Shown here: in pieces, positions 20,104 through 28,317 of the stretch
How positions within the stretch are numbered: position 1 is the stretch's first letter
How the letters are laid out: each line of letters opens with the position of its first letter
Origin: Bacteroidota bacterium
Lineage (GTDB): Bacteria; Bacteroidota; Ignavibacteria; Kapaibacteriales; UBA2268
Assembly (NCBI GenBank): GCA_029974985.1
Contig: JARKQC010000142.1
Location: forward strand, 1 to 49,350
DNA length: 49,350 nt
Direction: 5' to 3'
Position numbers and translations under genes: made by a program
The notes under the pieces: generated by a model
Seen by the model: only the letters and a program-made list of their open reading frames with translations
What the model was told of the DNA's origin: nothing
Database searches by the model: none

Positions 20104-20858
20104 AATATTTAAAATTAATCTTATTTTTTATATTTTTATTGATTAATAACAATTTATTGGCTTCTAATATTAATACTTTTAAAAAAGCAAATGACTATTT
20201 TAACAATGGCGAGTACGAGCTTTCTCGCCAATTATACGAGTCATTATTAGATAGCGGTTATCACGAAAGCGAAATATATTATAATCTTGCAAATTCATAT
20301 TTTAGACTTAATAATATTCCAGCAGCAATTCTTAATTATGAGCGTGCAAAAAGACTAAAACCTAATGATGATGATATTGATTTCAACTTAAAATTAGCAA
20401 ATTTGAAAATTGTGGATAAATTTGAGCCTGTACCTAAACTATTTATTTTTATTTGGTTAGATTATATTATGAATTTTTTATATTCTGGGGTATGGGCTAA
20501 TATTATTATTATATCAATATGGGTATTTTTAGCTTCATTATTTGTTTTAATTATTAATTTTGCACCTAAATTTAGATTATGGTTTTTATTTCTATTATTC
20601 TCTTCTTTGATTATTGCTGGTATATCAAGTGTATTTGCTTATAAAGCATATCAAAACGAGCAATCTAAAAATAAAGCAATTATTTTTACTCCAAGCGTTT
20701 ATGTAAAAAGTGCCCCCGACCCTGGCTCTACTGATTTATTTATACTTCACGAAGGTACGAAAATTCATATTATGGATGCTATAGATGATTGGATTCAAAT
20801 TAAAGTCGAAAATGGAGATATTGGCTGGATAAATAATAAAGATATAGAAGTAATTTAA
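20100..20858 (+). CDS. batE: BatE-like TPR and SH3b membrane protein
   Basis: The 252-residue protein has a signal peptide (1-20), two or three TPR motifs (about 25-105: YYNLANSYFRLNNIPAAILNYERA), two membrane helices (about 135-185) and a C-terminal bacterial SH3 domain (about 196-252, with VYVKSAPDPGSTDLFILHEGTKI). This layout matches BatE. Its ATG overlaps the batD stop, so it is translationally coupled as the last gene of the operon. A 12-bp hairpin follows. Confidence 0.88.
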   Translation: MKYLKLILFFIFLLINNNLLASNINTFKKANDYFNNGEYELSRQLYESLLDSGYHESEIYYNLANSYFRLNNIPAAILNYERAKRLKPNDDDIDFNLKLANLKIVDKFEPVPKLFIFIWLDYIMNFLYSGVWANIIIISIWVFLASLFVLIINFAPKFRLWFLFLLFSSLIIAGISSVFAYKAYQNEQSKNKAIIFTPSVYVKSAPDPGSTDLFILHEGTKIHIMDAIDDWIQIKVENGDIGWINNKDIEVI

Positions 20859-20861
20859 ATA

Positions 20862-20900
20862 AAATTCTAATAACTTTAAATATTATTAGAATTTGTATTT
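20862..20900. terminator. Convergent terminator hairpin between batE and the dockerin gene
   Basis: Perfect 12-bp arms AAATTCTAATAA (20862-20873) and TTATTAGAATTT (20883-20894) enclose a 9-base loop. The stem is AT-only apart from one G-C pair, so it is weak, but it sits exactly between two converging genes. Confidence 0.55.
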
Positions 20901-20924
20901 ATTAAAATAAAATTGAATTTATTA

Positions 20925-22343
20925 TTATTTAATTATTGATATTTTGCGAAAATAATTTGTATTATTAATATTAATTTTAATAAAATATAAACCACTTGAT
21001 AAATTAGATACATCTATTATTTGATTATTTCTCGATATTGAATAATTATTCAAACAATTTCCCATTATATCAAATAAACTTACTTTTTCAATATTTTCTG
21101 AATATAAAATATATATATTATTATTAGAATATCTAATATCAAATTCATCAATATTACTATTTACTGAACTAATTAAAGTTGATAGTTCAAAAATATTAGC
21201 ACTTTTATCTATTGCATATAAATCTTTTATTATATAACTTGGGTTAAGTGTTTTATTTAAGTAATTAATATTAAATATAGTTCCTTTATTTAATATATTA
21301 TAATTATTATTTTGATTTGATATTATAAAATGAACTAAATTACCCTTTGGAAAATAATATACATAGCTATCCTCTGGCAAAATATTTCCAAGTGAAATGT
21401 TACTAAAATTATCAATATTATCTATCAATTCTATTGTACCAGCTATACCTGTAAATTGTCTATTTGTGTTAATTTTTATAGGTATTTCATATAATTGAGA
21501 TGCAAATATTTCTTTTTCATTATTTATAGATTTTTCATTTTGTTTAATACTATTAACTCCACCAAAAGGATTATCAATTGATTTACCAAGATTATAAGTA
21601 ACAATCAATAAATCGCTTGTTGTAATATCACCATTGCCATCGCAATCTGCAAAAGTAACCATTGCACTATCCCAAGTAAGCGAGCGTTGCGGAACCCACA
21701 TTGCACTCGAATTTTGACGTCTAAAACTTCTCATTCCATCAGAAGTACTTCTATACCCAATATATTGCGAGATTGGTGCAAAATCAAGATGGTCAACTAT
21801 TCCATTATTATCTGTATCACCTGGCCATACTTCTACAAAACTATGAATAAAATATCTTAATGTTTGAGTAGTTAAAGGAATTTTTTCGCCTACAAAAATA
21901 TCTAATGTTGTAGCTACAGGACGCTCGAAGGTCATAATCAAAGTTTCTAAATCTGGGGCATTTTTATTAACTACAAATTCAAGCTCTATTACTTTTGGTG
22001 TTGTATTTTCATCAGGCTGAGCAATTAAACCAGAACTTACCCCAATTATTAAAGAAGCTGTACCATCTTCATTATCGAAATTTACAGCTTGCAAAACATC
22101 GTAATCCCCTCTTTTCCATTGAGAAAATTTAACATAATCAGAATGGTCATAATTCAATTTGAAAGATACTGAATTACTATTTTTTAAACCTTCGAGAAAT
22201 ACCTCAATGGAAAATGTATAGGTTGCCGTTACAAAATCTGCATCGGGATTATGAACATCAGTTCTATTTATAGTTAATGTTTGGCTACTTGTCGAATAAT
22301 AGCCTAATAATATCGCAAAAAGAATACAAATATTCAATTTCAT
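20925..22343 (-). CDS. T9SS-secreted protein with cohesin-like and dockerin-like modules
   Basis: The protein has 472 residues and a signal peptide (1-20). A cohesin-like beta-sandwich (about 25-165) is followed by a pair of dockerin-type calcium loops: GDTDNNGIVDHLDFAPI (about 174-190) and DCDGNGDITTSDLLIVTYNLG (about 233-253), with aspartate/asparagine at the ligand positions. A second cohesin-like segment (about 283-385) and a T9SS sorting domain (about 397-472, VSLFDIMGNCLN ... SSGLYFIKI) complete it. GGAA precedes the ATG. Dockerin pairs in this lineage often stabilise secreted multidomain proteins rather than building cellulosomes. No glycoside hydrolase is encoded nearby, and the function is unknown. 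Confidence 0.8.
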   Translation of the reverse strand: MKLNICILFAILLGYYSTSSQTLTINRTDVHNPDADFVTATYTFSIEVFLEGLKNSNSVSFKLNYDHSDYVKFSQWKRGDYDVLQAVNFDNEDGTASLIIGVSSGLIAQPDENTTPKVIELEFVVNKNAPDLETLIMTFERPVATTLDIFVGEKIPLTTQTLRYFIHSFVEVWPGDTDNNGIVDHLDFAPISQYIGYRSTSDGMRSFRRQNSSAMWVPQRSLTWDSAMVTFADCDGNGDITTSDLLIVTYNLGKSIDNPFGGVNSIKQNEKSINNEKEIFASQLYEIPIKINTNRQFTGIAGTIELIDNIDNFSNISLGNILPEDSYVYYFPKGNLVHFIISNQNNNYNILNKGTIFNINYLNKTLNPSYIIKDLYAIDKSANIFELSTLISSVNSNIDEFDIRYSNNNIYILYSENIEKVSLFDIMGNCLNNYSISRNNQIIDVSNLSSGLYFIKININNTNYFRKISIIK

Positions 22344-22437
22344 AAATAAATTCCTTATTTATAATTCAAATTTATATTTAGCAATGAATATGCCAAACGT
22401 ATTTGAATTAATTTAGAAACTTATTTTGAAATAAATC

Positions 22438-22992
22438 TTATTTCCATTTTATATTACAGCCAATACTTGGAATTTGTATTTCAGAAACTTTTTTTCCATA
22501 TAGTAAGGCATCTAAAGCGTTTGTTAAATCAATACCAGAAATTGCAATATTCTTACCCGGTCTTGAGGAATCAAATTGACCGCGATATACTAATTTTAAT
22601 TCTTTATCAAATACAAAAATATCTGGCGTGCAGGCAGCAGAATATTTTCGAGCTACTTCTTGAGTTTCATCAAATAAATATGGAAAATTATATCCAAATT
22701 CTTTTGCTCGAATAATCATATTTTCAGGTGAATCTTCGGGATATTTTTTTATATCATTAGAATTAATTCCAATAAATGAAATATCTTTTTTCATATACAT
22801 ATCCGCAATTTCTACAAATTTTGGATTTATATGAACAACATAAGGGCAATGATTACAAATAAAAGTAATAATAGTTGCAATCTCGGATTTTAATTCATTT
22901 AAATTCTGATATTTTTTTAAAATTGGATTATATAAATTAAAATTATAAGCTTTGCTACCAAGCGGAATCATTTTTGAAAAAGTTGCTGCCAT
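22438..22992 (-). CDS. Thioredoxin-like (AhpC/TSA-type) family protein
   Basis: The 184-residue protein has a thioredoxin fold. A CxxC pair, ICNHCPYV, lies at about 45-52 after the first beta-strand, and the cis-proline region is near CTPDIFVFDKE (about 121-131). The opening IPLGSKAYNFNL and the segment VYRGQFDSSRPG are typical of a widespread redoxin family annotated only as thioredoxin-like. There is no signal peptide, so it is probably cytosolic. It is encoded alone, divergent from the metallophosphoesterase. A role in thiol redox or peroxide handling is likely but not specific. Confidence 0.82.
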   Translation of the reverse strand: MAATFSKMIPLGSKAYNFNLYNPILKKYQNLNELKSEIATIITFICNHCPYVVHINPKFVEIADMYMKKDISFIGINSNDIKKYPEDSPENMIIRAKEFGYNFPYLFDETQEVARKYSAACTPDIFVFDKELKLVYRGQFDSSRPGKNIAISGIDLTNALDALLYGKKVSEIQIPSIGCNIKWK

Positions 22993-23088
22993 GGCTTAAT
23001 AAATATTAATAACACATTTTAATTAATAAAACGAATCACATAAAAAAATCGTCATTTGAAATTATATTTATTTATAATTAATATTTTA

Positions 23089-24309
23089 ATGATATTTTTT
23101 TTTATTGTCAAGTCTTTACTATTTTTAATATTTGATTTTATCACATTAATCAAATGGAAAAATTTTATAAAATTTCGAAAAAAAAATATATTTTTATATA
23201 TTATTCCCTTTATACTTGCAATAATTATGTTTTTCTGTATGATTTATGCAGATTTTTATAATTATTATTTTTTTCCAACTCCTTATTATTTAAAATATAT
23301 AAATATTCTTGTAACTTTATGGTATTATCCTAAATTAATCATTTCTTTAATTATTTTAATTATCAGTATAATACAGTTATTTACATCTTTTGTTAAAAAA
23401 ATTGTTACAAAAGATAAAAAAGAATATAATAAAGAAAAAGTGCTATCGAGCAGAAGAAAATTTATTAGTCATGTTACTTGGGGGGTTGCAGGTATCCCTT
23501 TTTTAGCCGCGTTTAAAGGGTTGACAATTACAATATATGATATAAAAATTTATTTTGAAAAATTATTTTTTCCAAAATTAGAAATCGAACATAAAGGACT
23601 TAGAATTATTCATATTTCTGACCTTCATTTTAGCTCCTATATAAATCAATCATATTTATTAAAATTAAAATTGCGTATTGATACTTTAAAACCAGATTTA
23701 ATTTTCATTACTGGTGATTTTGTCAATTTTAGATATGAAGAATTAGATTTTGGGCGAGATTTTTTAAATAATCTTTATGCTAAATATGGTGTTTACGCTT
23801 GTTTAGGTAATCACGATCATTATATGAATGAGTCATCTCATAAAAAATTAATACAAAGCATAAAGAAAACAGGAGTTAATTTACTTATCAATGAAAATAT
23901 CACAATAGATGTAAATGGTAAGATGATAAATATTGTTGGTGTTGATAATTATGGTTCGAGGCAAACTTATGGAGATTTTGATAAAGCTTTTCAAGATATA
24001 AATTTTAATAATTTTACTATTTTGATGAGCCACGACCCTAATACTTGGGAACAATTTATAGTTGGTAAAAGAAATGTAGAACTTACTTTGTCGGGACATA
24101 CTCACGGAGGACAAATTGCTTTGGATTTTTTAGGTTTTAATTTTTCTTTTGCAAAAATTATTTACAAATACTACAAAGGATTGTATTCAATAAGAAATCA
24201 ATATTTATATGTAAATCGTGGTATTGGAGTTACGGGGCCTCCTATGCGATTAGGAGTAAATCCAGAAATTACATTTTTAACTTTAAATAAGCTAACAAAT
24301 TTTGCATAA
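23089..24309 (+). CDS. Membrane metallophosphoesterase (YkuE/YaeI-like, possible LpxG-type)
   Basis: The 406-residue protein has three or four membrane helices in the first 105 residues. A twin-arginine-like SSRRKFISHV and hydrophobic stretch (about 120-150) follow, then a calcineurin-like phosphoesterase domain. All metal-ligand motifs are visible: ISDLHF, FITGDFVN, LGNHDHY, LMSHDP and LSGHTHGGQ. The family includes YaeI/YkuE and Chlamydia LpxG, a membrane enzyme that hydrolyses UDP-2,3-diacylglucosamine. It sits directly before waaA and kdsB, so a role in lipid A synthesis is plausible. A TTG at 23056 could extend the N-terminus by 11 residues; neither start has a clear ribosome-binding site. 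Confidence 0.8.
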   Translation: MIFFFIVKSLLFLIFDFITLIKWKNFIKFRKKNIFLYIIPFILAIIMFFCMIYADFYNYYFFPTPYYLKYINILVTLWYYPKLIISLIILIISIIQLFTSFVKKIVTKDKKEYNKEKVLSSRRKFISHVTWGVAGIPFLAAFKGLTITIYDIKIYFEKLFFPKLEIEHKGLRIIHISDLHFSSYINQSYLLKLKLRIDTLKPDLIFITGDFVNFRYEELDFGRDFLNNLYAKYGVYACLGNHDHYMNESSHKKLIQSIKKTGVNLLINENITIDVNGKMINIVGVDNYGSRQTYGDFDKAFQDINFNNFTILMSHDPNTWEQFIVGKRNVELTLSGHTHGGQIALDFLGFNFSFAKIIYKYYKGLYSIRNQYLYVNRGIGVTGPPMRLGVNPEITFLTLNKLTNFA

Positions 24310-24327
24310 TATAAAATTTTAATTGCT

Positions 24328-25665
24328 ATGATTAATTTTAGTTTCGTATATTTTATTTATAATTATTTAATAATTAGTATTTCATATTTATTTTATAAAA
24401 TTTTTATTTTATTTAATAAAAAATCTTTCGATAGAGAAAATAAATGGCGTGATTTATTATACTCTGTTCCGGAAAAAAATAAATTGAGAATACTTATTCA
24501 TTCTGCCTCGATGGGTGAATTTGAACAAGCAAAGCCAGTAATTGAGGAAATTCGAAAAATCTATAATGATTGCGAAATTATGGCTTCGTTTTTCTCTCCA
24601 TCGGGCTATGATAATCAAAAAAATTATCAATATATTAATAATGCCTTATATTTACCAATAGATACAGAGTCAAATGCAAAGGAATTTGTTGATATTTTAA
24701 AGCCCGATATTGCAATTTTTGTAAGATATGATTTATGGCTAAATACTTTACTTGCTTTAAATAAAGCAAATTGTAAAAATTTTCTAATATGTGCGGCAAA
24801 ACCAAGCGAAAATTGGTTTAGCAGTAAAAAATTAGCAAAATCATATTTTATGCACTCTTATAATCAATTTCAACATATTTTTACTGTTGATGCGATTCAA
24901 ACTAAATATTTACAATCTATAAATGTTACAAGTCCTATAACAACATTAAGTGATACGCGTTCTGATAGAATTTTATATTTAGTAAATATTGCTCAAAGTC
25001 AAAAAATAATCACAGATGAATTATTAAATAATTCTGTAAATTTAGTTGCAGGCAGCTCTTGGCAAAAAGATGAAGAATTAATTTCTAACGCAGTAAATAT
25101 TATTAATAAAAATGAATTTAAAATTCGAGTAATTTACACTCCTCATTTACCAACATTAAACAATATTGAGCGAATAAAATCTTATCACAAAAACACAATT
25201 TTACTTAGTGATTTGTTAAATAAAATTGAAAATAATTCACCATTTTTAGAGCAAGAAATTGCTAATTCCCACATAATTGTAGATAGTATTGGGAAATTAT
25301 TAAAATTATATGCAAATGCTGATATAGCATATATCGGAGGTGCTTTTGGTAGTGGAATTCATAGCGTTTCAGAGCCAGCGGGATATGGCATTCCAATTAT
25401 TAGCGGTCCGGATATTTACAAGATGCCCGATGCAGTTACTTTAAATAAACTTAATTCATTAAAAACTATTAGTAATAGTAATGAATTAAACGAAATTTTA
25501 ACTCAATTAATTAATGATTTAGAGTTACGACAAAGAATTGGCTTAATTAATCAAAATTATATTAAAAATAATAGTGGTTCATCAATCAAAATAGCTGAAT
25601 ATATTTTAAAAAATAATAATTGGAATTTTTATGAAAGTAATCGCACTCATACCCGCAAGATATAA
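24328..25665 (+). CDS. waaA: 3-deoxy-D-manno-octulosonic acid (Kdo) transferase
   Basis: This GT30 glycosyltransferase (445 residues) adds Kdo from CMP-Kdo to the lipid A precursor at the inner face of the cytoplasmic membrane. An N-terminal membrane anchor (about 5-27) precedes IHSASMGEFEQAKPVIEEI, containing the family's catalytic glutamate (E64) in the SxGE motif. LVAGSSWQKDEEL, RVIYTPHLP and AYIGGAFGSGIHSVSEPAGYGIPIISGP mark the CMP-Kdo-binding half. Its last 35 bases overlap kdsB in another frame, so the Kdo donor-making enzyme and the user are translationally linked. Confidence 0.94.
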   Translation: MINFSFVYFIYNYLIISISYLFYKIFILFNKKSFDRENKWRDLLYSVPEKNKLRILIHSASMGEFEQAKPVIEEIRKIYNDCEIMASFFSPSGYDNQKNYQYINNALYLPIDTESNAKEFVDILKPDIAIFVRYDLWLNTLLALNKANCKNFLICAAKPSENWFSSKKLAKSYFMHSYNQFQHIFTVDAIQTKYLQSINVTSPITTLSDTRSDRILYLVNIAQSQKIITDELLNNSVNLVAGSSWQKDEELISNAVNIINKNEFKIRVIYTPHLPTLNNIERIKSYHKNTILLSDLLNKIENNSPFLEQEIANSHIIVDSIGKLLKLYANADIAYIGGAFGSGIHSVSEPAGYGIPIISGPDIYKMPDAVTLNKLNSLKTISNSNELNEILTQLINDLELRQRIGLINQNYIKNNSGSSIKIAEYILKNNNWNFYESNRTHTRKI

Positions 25666-26362
25666 TTCTTCGAGATTTCCGGGCAAAATGCTAGCAAAAT
25701 TAAATGACAAATCAGTAATATTAACAACATATCTTGTTACTAAGAATATGAAACTATTTGATGATGTTATAGTTGTTACTGATAGCGAAGAGATTTATAA
25801 TGAAATTACAAATAATGGTGGTAAAACCATTTATAGTAAGAAATATCATAATACGGGAACAGATAGAATTGCTGAAGCCGCTGAAATTATTGACACAGAT
25901 ATAGTATTTAACGTTCAAGGAGATACGCCATTTATTAATAAAGATAGCGTAGCGAAACTTATTTCTTCTTTTGAAGATAAAAGTGTTGATGTTGCTACAA
26001 TAGTTCAAAAAATTGAAAATGAAGAAGATATACGTAATCCAAATAATGTTAAATTAATAAAAGATTTAAATGATTTTGTAATGTATTTTTCGCGTTCAGT
26101 AATACCATTTAATCGTGATAATATGAAAAATATAAATTATTATAAACATATTGGTATTTATGCTTTTCGTAAATCTGCTTTGATGAAATTTAGTAAATTA
26201 GAGCAAACCCCAAATGAAATTGCTGAAAAAATTGAACCAATCCGTTTCTTAGAAAATGGTATGAAAATTAAAGTATTTGAGACAAATTACGTAGGGATAG
26301 AAATTGATACTCCCGAAGATTTAGTAAAGGCAAATGATTTTTTAAAAAATAATAAATTATAA
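25631..26362 (+). CDS. kdsB: CMP-Kdo synthetase (3-deoxy-manno-octulosonate cytidylyltransferase)
   Basis: The enzyme joins Kdo to CMP from CTP, making the donor used by WaaA. It has 243 residues. VIALIPARYNSSRFPGKML (3-21) is the nucleotide-binding signature. VVTDSEEIYN, NTGTDRIAEA, VFNVQGDTPFI and YKHIGIYAFRKS follow as in KdsB. The ATG lies 35 bases upstream of the waaA stop in a different frame. The next gene begins six bases after its stop. Confidence 0.95.
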   Translation: MKVIALIPARYNSSRFPGKMLAKLNDKSVILTTYLVTKNMKLFDDVIVVTDSEEIYNEITNNGGKTIYSKKYHNTGTDRIAEAAEIIDTDIVFNVQGDTPFINKDSVAKLISSFEDKSVDVATIVQKIENEEDIRNPNNVKLIKDLNDFVMYFSRSVIPFNRDNMKNINYYKHIGIYAFRKSALMKFSKLEQTPNEIAEKIEPIRFLENGMKIKVFETNYVGIEIDTPEDLVKANDFLKNNKL

Positions 26363-26368
26363 TATTTT

Positions 26369-26998
26369 ATGGCTAATAATAAACTTCCAATTGAATATTT
26401 AGAAAGATATAATGATTTAAAGCCATTTATTATAAATAGATTGAAGGAATTTAAAAATGTCAAAAAAGAGGATTATTTTTATGAATTTTGTTATTGTATA
26501 TTAACTCCACAATCTAAGGCAAAAAATGCTTATGAAGTTCAGAAATTATTGCAAGAAATGGACTTTTTAAATTGTGCTTTAGATGTTACATATATTTTAA
26601 GAGACAAATCTCGTTATATACGTTTTCACAATCAAAAAGCAAAAAGATTATTAGAATCAAGAATTATTTTTAATGATATTAAAAATGTTTTAGAATCAAA
26701 ATTAAATCAATATGAAAAGCGCAATTGGATTGCTGAAAATATCAATGGCTTTGGGTTGAAAGAAAGTTCACATTTTTTAAGAAATATTGGGTATCGTAAT
26801 TTAGCTATTTTAGACCGTCATATTCTTAGACATCTTACTTATTGCGGCATATTTACCGAAATACCCAAAATAAAATCAAAAAAACACTATATCGAATTAG
26901 AAAACGAATTTATTTCATATTCCAAATCTATAAACATAGCAATAGATGAACTCGATTTACTTTTTTGGGCATCATCAACGGGTGAAATATTAAAATAA
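26369..26998 (+). CDS. ogg: 8-oxoguanine DNA glycosylase/lyase, Ogg2 type
   Basis: The protein has 209 residues and lacks the N-terminal domain of OGG1, as in the Ogg2 branch best known from archaea. The helix-hairpin-helix core is visible as INGFGLKESSHFLRNIGYRNLAILDRHILRHL, with the expected catalytic K131 and activating D149. The enzyme removes 8-oxoguanine and nicks the abasic site. It is the last gene of the phosphoesterase-waaA-kdsB-ogg run and is followed by a hairpin terminator. An oxidative-damage repair role fits an organism exposed to oxygen (compare the bat operon). Confidence 0.88.
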   Translation: MANNKLPIEYLERYNDLKPFIINRLKEFKNVKKEDYFYEFCYCILTPQSKAKNAYEVQKLLQEMDFLNCALDVTYILRDKSRYIRFHNQKAKRLLESRIIFNDIKNVLESKLNQYEKRNWIAENINGFGLKESSHFLRNIGYRNLAILDRHILRHLTYCGIFTEIPKIKSKKHYIELENEFISYSKSINIAIDELDLLFWASSTGEILK

Positions 26999-27006
26999 AA
27001 AAAATA

Positions 27007-27032
27007 GGGATTTAAATTAAATCCCCATTTTT
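27007..27032. terminator. Bidirectional terminator between ogg and the cytochrome operon
   Basis: Arms GGGATTT (27007-27013) and AAATCCC (27019-27025) have an A-run before and ATTTTTT after. They lie between the converging ogg (+) and cytochrome (-) genes. Confidence 0.75.
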
Positions 27033-27054
27033 TAAATTTCAAAATACTATTTAT

Positions 27055-28317
27055 CTATTTTTTAGTTTTTGCGGGCTGTAATGAAATTCTTTTACCCGGC
27101 AAATGTTTTGGATAGTATTTATCATCATGACAATCAGTACATACAGTTTGTCTTTCGAAAGAACTCTTATGACAATCTTTACACTCTTGGTCAGCATGAA
27201 TATCATCAAATTCAATACCTATTCTTCTATGATCAAATTTTCCTTGAACAAAATCTTTATGACAAGATGTACAGCTCTTTGACAAACCTTTATATGAATC
27301 TTCTTTTTTATGACAAGACTCGCAAGAGAGATGATTATGTCGTGGACTTAAATTAAATCCAGTTTTTTCAAAGTGATCAAATCTCTTCATTTCGCTTGCT
27401 TTATGACACTTATTGCATTGGTTATCGGTCTTAGTATCATGGCAATTACTACATATAGCGTGATGCTCTTCGAATGATTTTTTTACTTTTTTATGTTGTT
27501 CAGCCATAGCGTCAGATCTTAATTTTTTAAGATTGACATCGTGGCATCTCATACAGTTTTCATCTTGATGGCAGTTAATACAAGCTAAATTATAGACTTT
27601 AGCATGCTCATCATGATAGAATGTAACTATACTTCCTCTATCAGAACCAGTTTCGTAAACCATTTTACCGGGTTCTTGTACTTGAGGATGTTTAGAATTT
27701 TTAATTCTATCAATAGTTTTTTGTTTATCTGGCGATTTTTCATTTATATGACATGCTTGACAAGAAGTTTCACGACTCCACTGTCTATGGCAATTAAGAC
27801 ATTGTCTATGATAAGCGGCTTCGAGGTCTGGTTTTGATAAATCTTCACGATTACGATTAGGCTCGTGGCAAGTGATACATTTTAAAACAGGACCAGTAGT
27901 ATTATAATGATGGCAACTTTCGCAACCACCAGACATCTCACTCATTTCTGCATGCAATTTATGCGAGAAAACAACAACACCATAATCCCCTTTTATCATA
28001 TCCATTTCAACGATTTCTGGACCTTCTTCCGAGGTATGATGCACAGAAACCATATCCTTGCGAGGACAATTTAGTAAACAGGGTTCATTAAAAGTAGGAT
28101 ATTCGCAATAATGACAAGTCTTACAGTCAATAGTCATTTTGGAATGATCTTTTGGCATTGTCGAATTATCTTCTTTATTAACTAATACTTTCTTTGTAGT
28201 ATTAGAAGTTGCTTCATTTTGTGAAAAATGAATATTATCTTTCAAATTTGAAGCAAATAGAAATATTGTACCCGCGGTGAGTAGGAAAACGAGTATTATC
28301 CATTTATAATTTTTCAT
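27055..28317 (-). CDS. Thirteen-haem c-type cytochrome
   Basis: The 420-residue protein has an N-terminal signal anchor (about 5-23) and 13 CxxCH haem-attachment motifs spread from C65 to near the C-terminus: CKTCH, CESCH, CITCH, CLNCH, CQACH, CINCH, CMRCH, CSNCH, CNKCH, CESCH, CTSCH, CKDCH and CTDCH. Many extra histidines can serve as distal ligands. It would be exported and charged with haem in the periplasm. Its ATG overlaps the NrfD-like gene stop as ATGA, so it is the third gene of the Fe-S/NrfD/cytochrome operon and is probably the periplasmic electron carrier of that complex. The first haem motif is followed by unusual extra cysteines (C71, C80, C84). Confidence 0.9.
   Translation of the reverse strand: MKNYKWIILVFLLTAGTIFLFASNLKDNIHFSQNEATSNTTKKVLVNKEDNSTMPKDHSKMTIDCKTCHYCEYPTFNEPCLLNCPRKDMVSVHHTSEEGPEIVEMDMIKGDYGVVVFSHKLHAEMSEMSGGCESCHHYNTTGPVLKCITCHEPNRNREDLSKPDLEAAYHRQCLNCHRQWSRETSCQACHINEKSPDKQKTIDRIKNSKHPQVQEPGKMVYETGSDRGSIVTFYHDEHAKVYNLACINCHQDENCMRCHDVNLKKLRSDAMAEQHKKVKKSFEEHHAICSNCHDTKTDNQCNKCHKASEMKRFDHFEKTGFNLSPRHNHLSCESCHKKEDSYKGLSKSCTSCHKDFVQGKFDHRRIGIEFDDIHADQECKDCHKSSFERQTVCTDCHDDKYYPKHLPGKRISLQPAKTKK

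Noticed and set aside
20925..22343. Cellulosome component
   Set aside because: There is a dockerin but no glycoside hydrolase or scaffoldin nearby; paired dockerin loops are common in secreted proteins of this lineage without cellulosomes.
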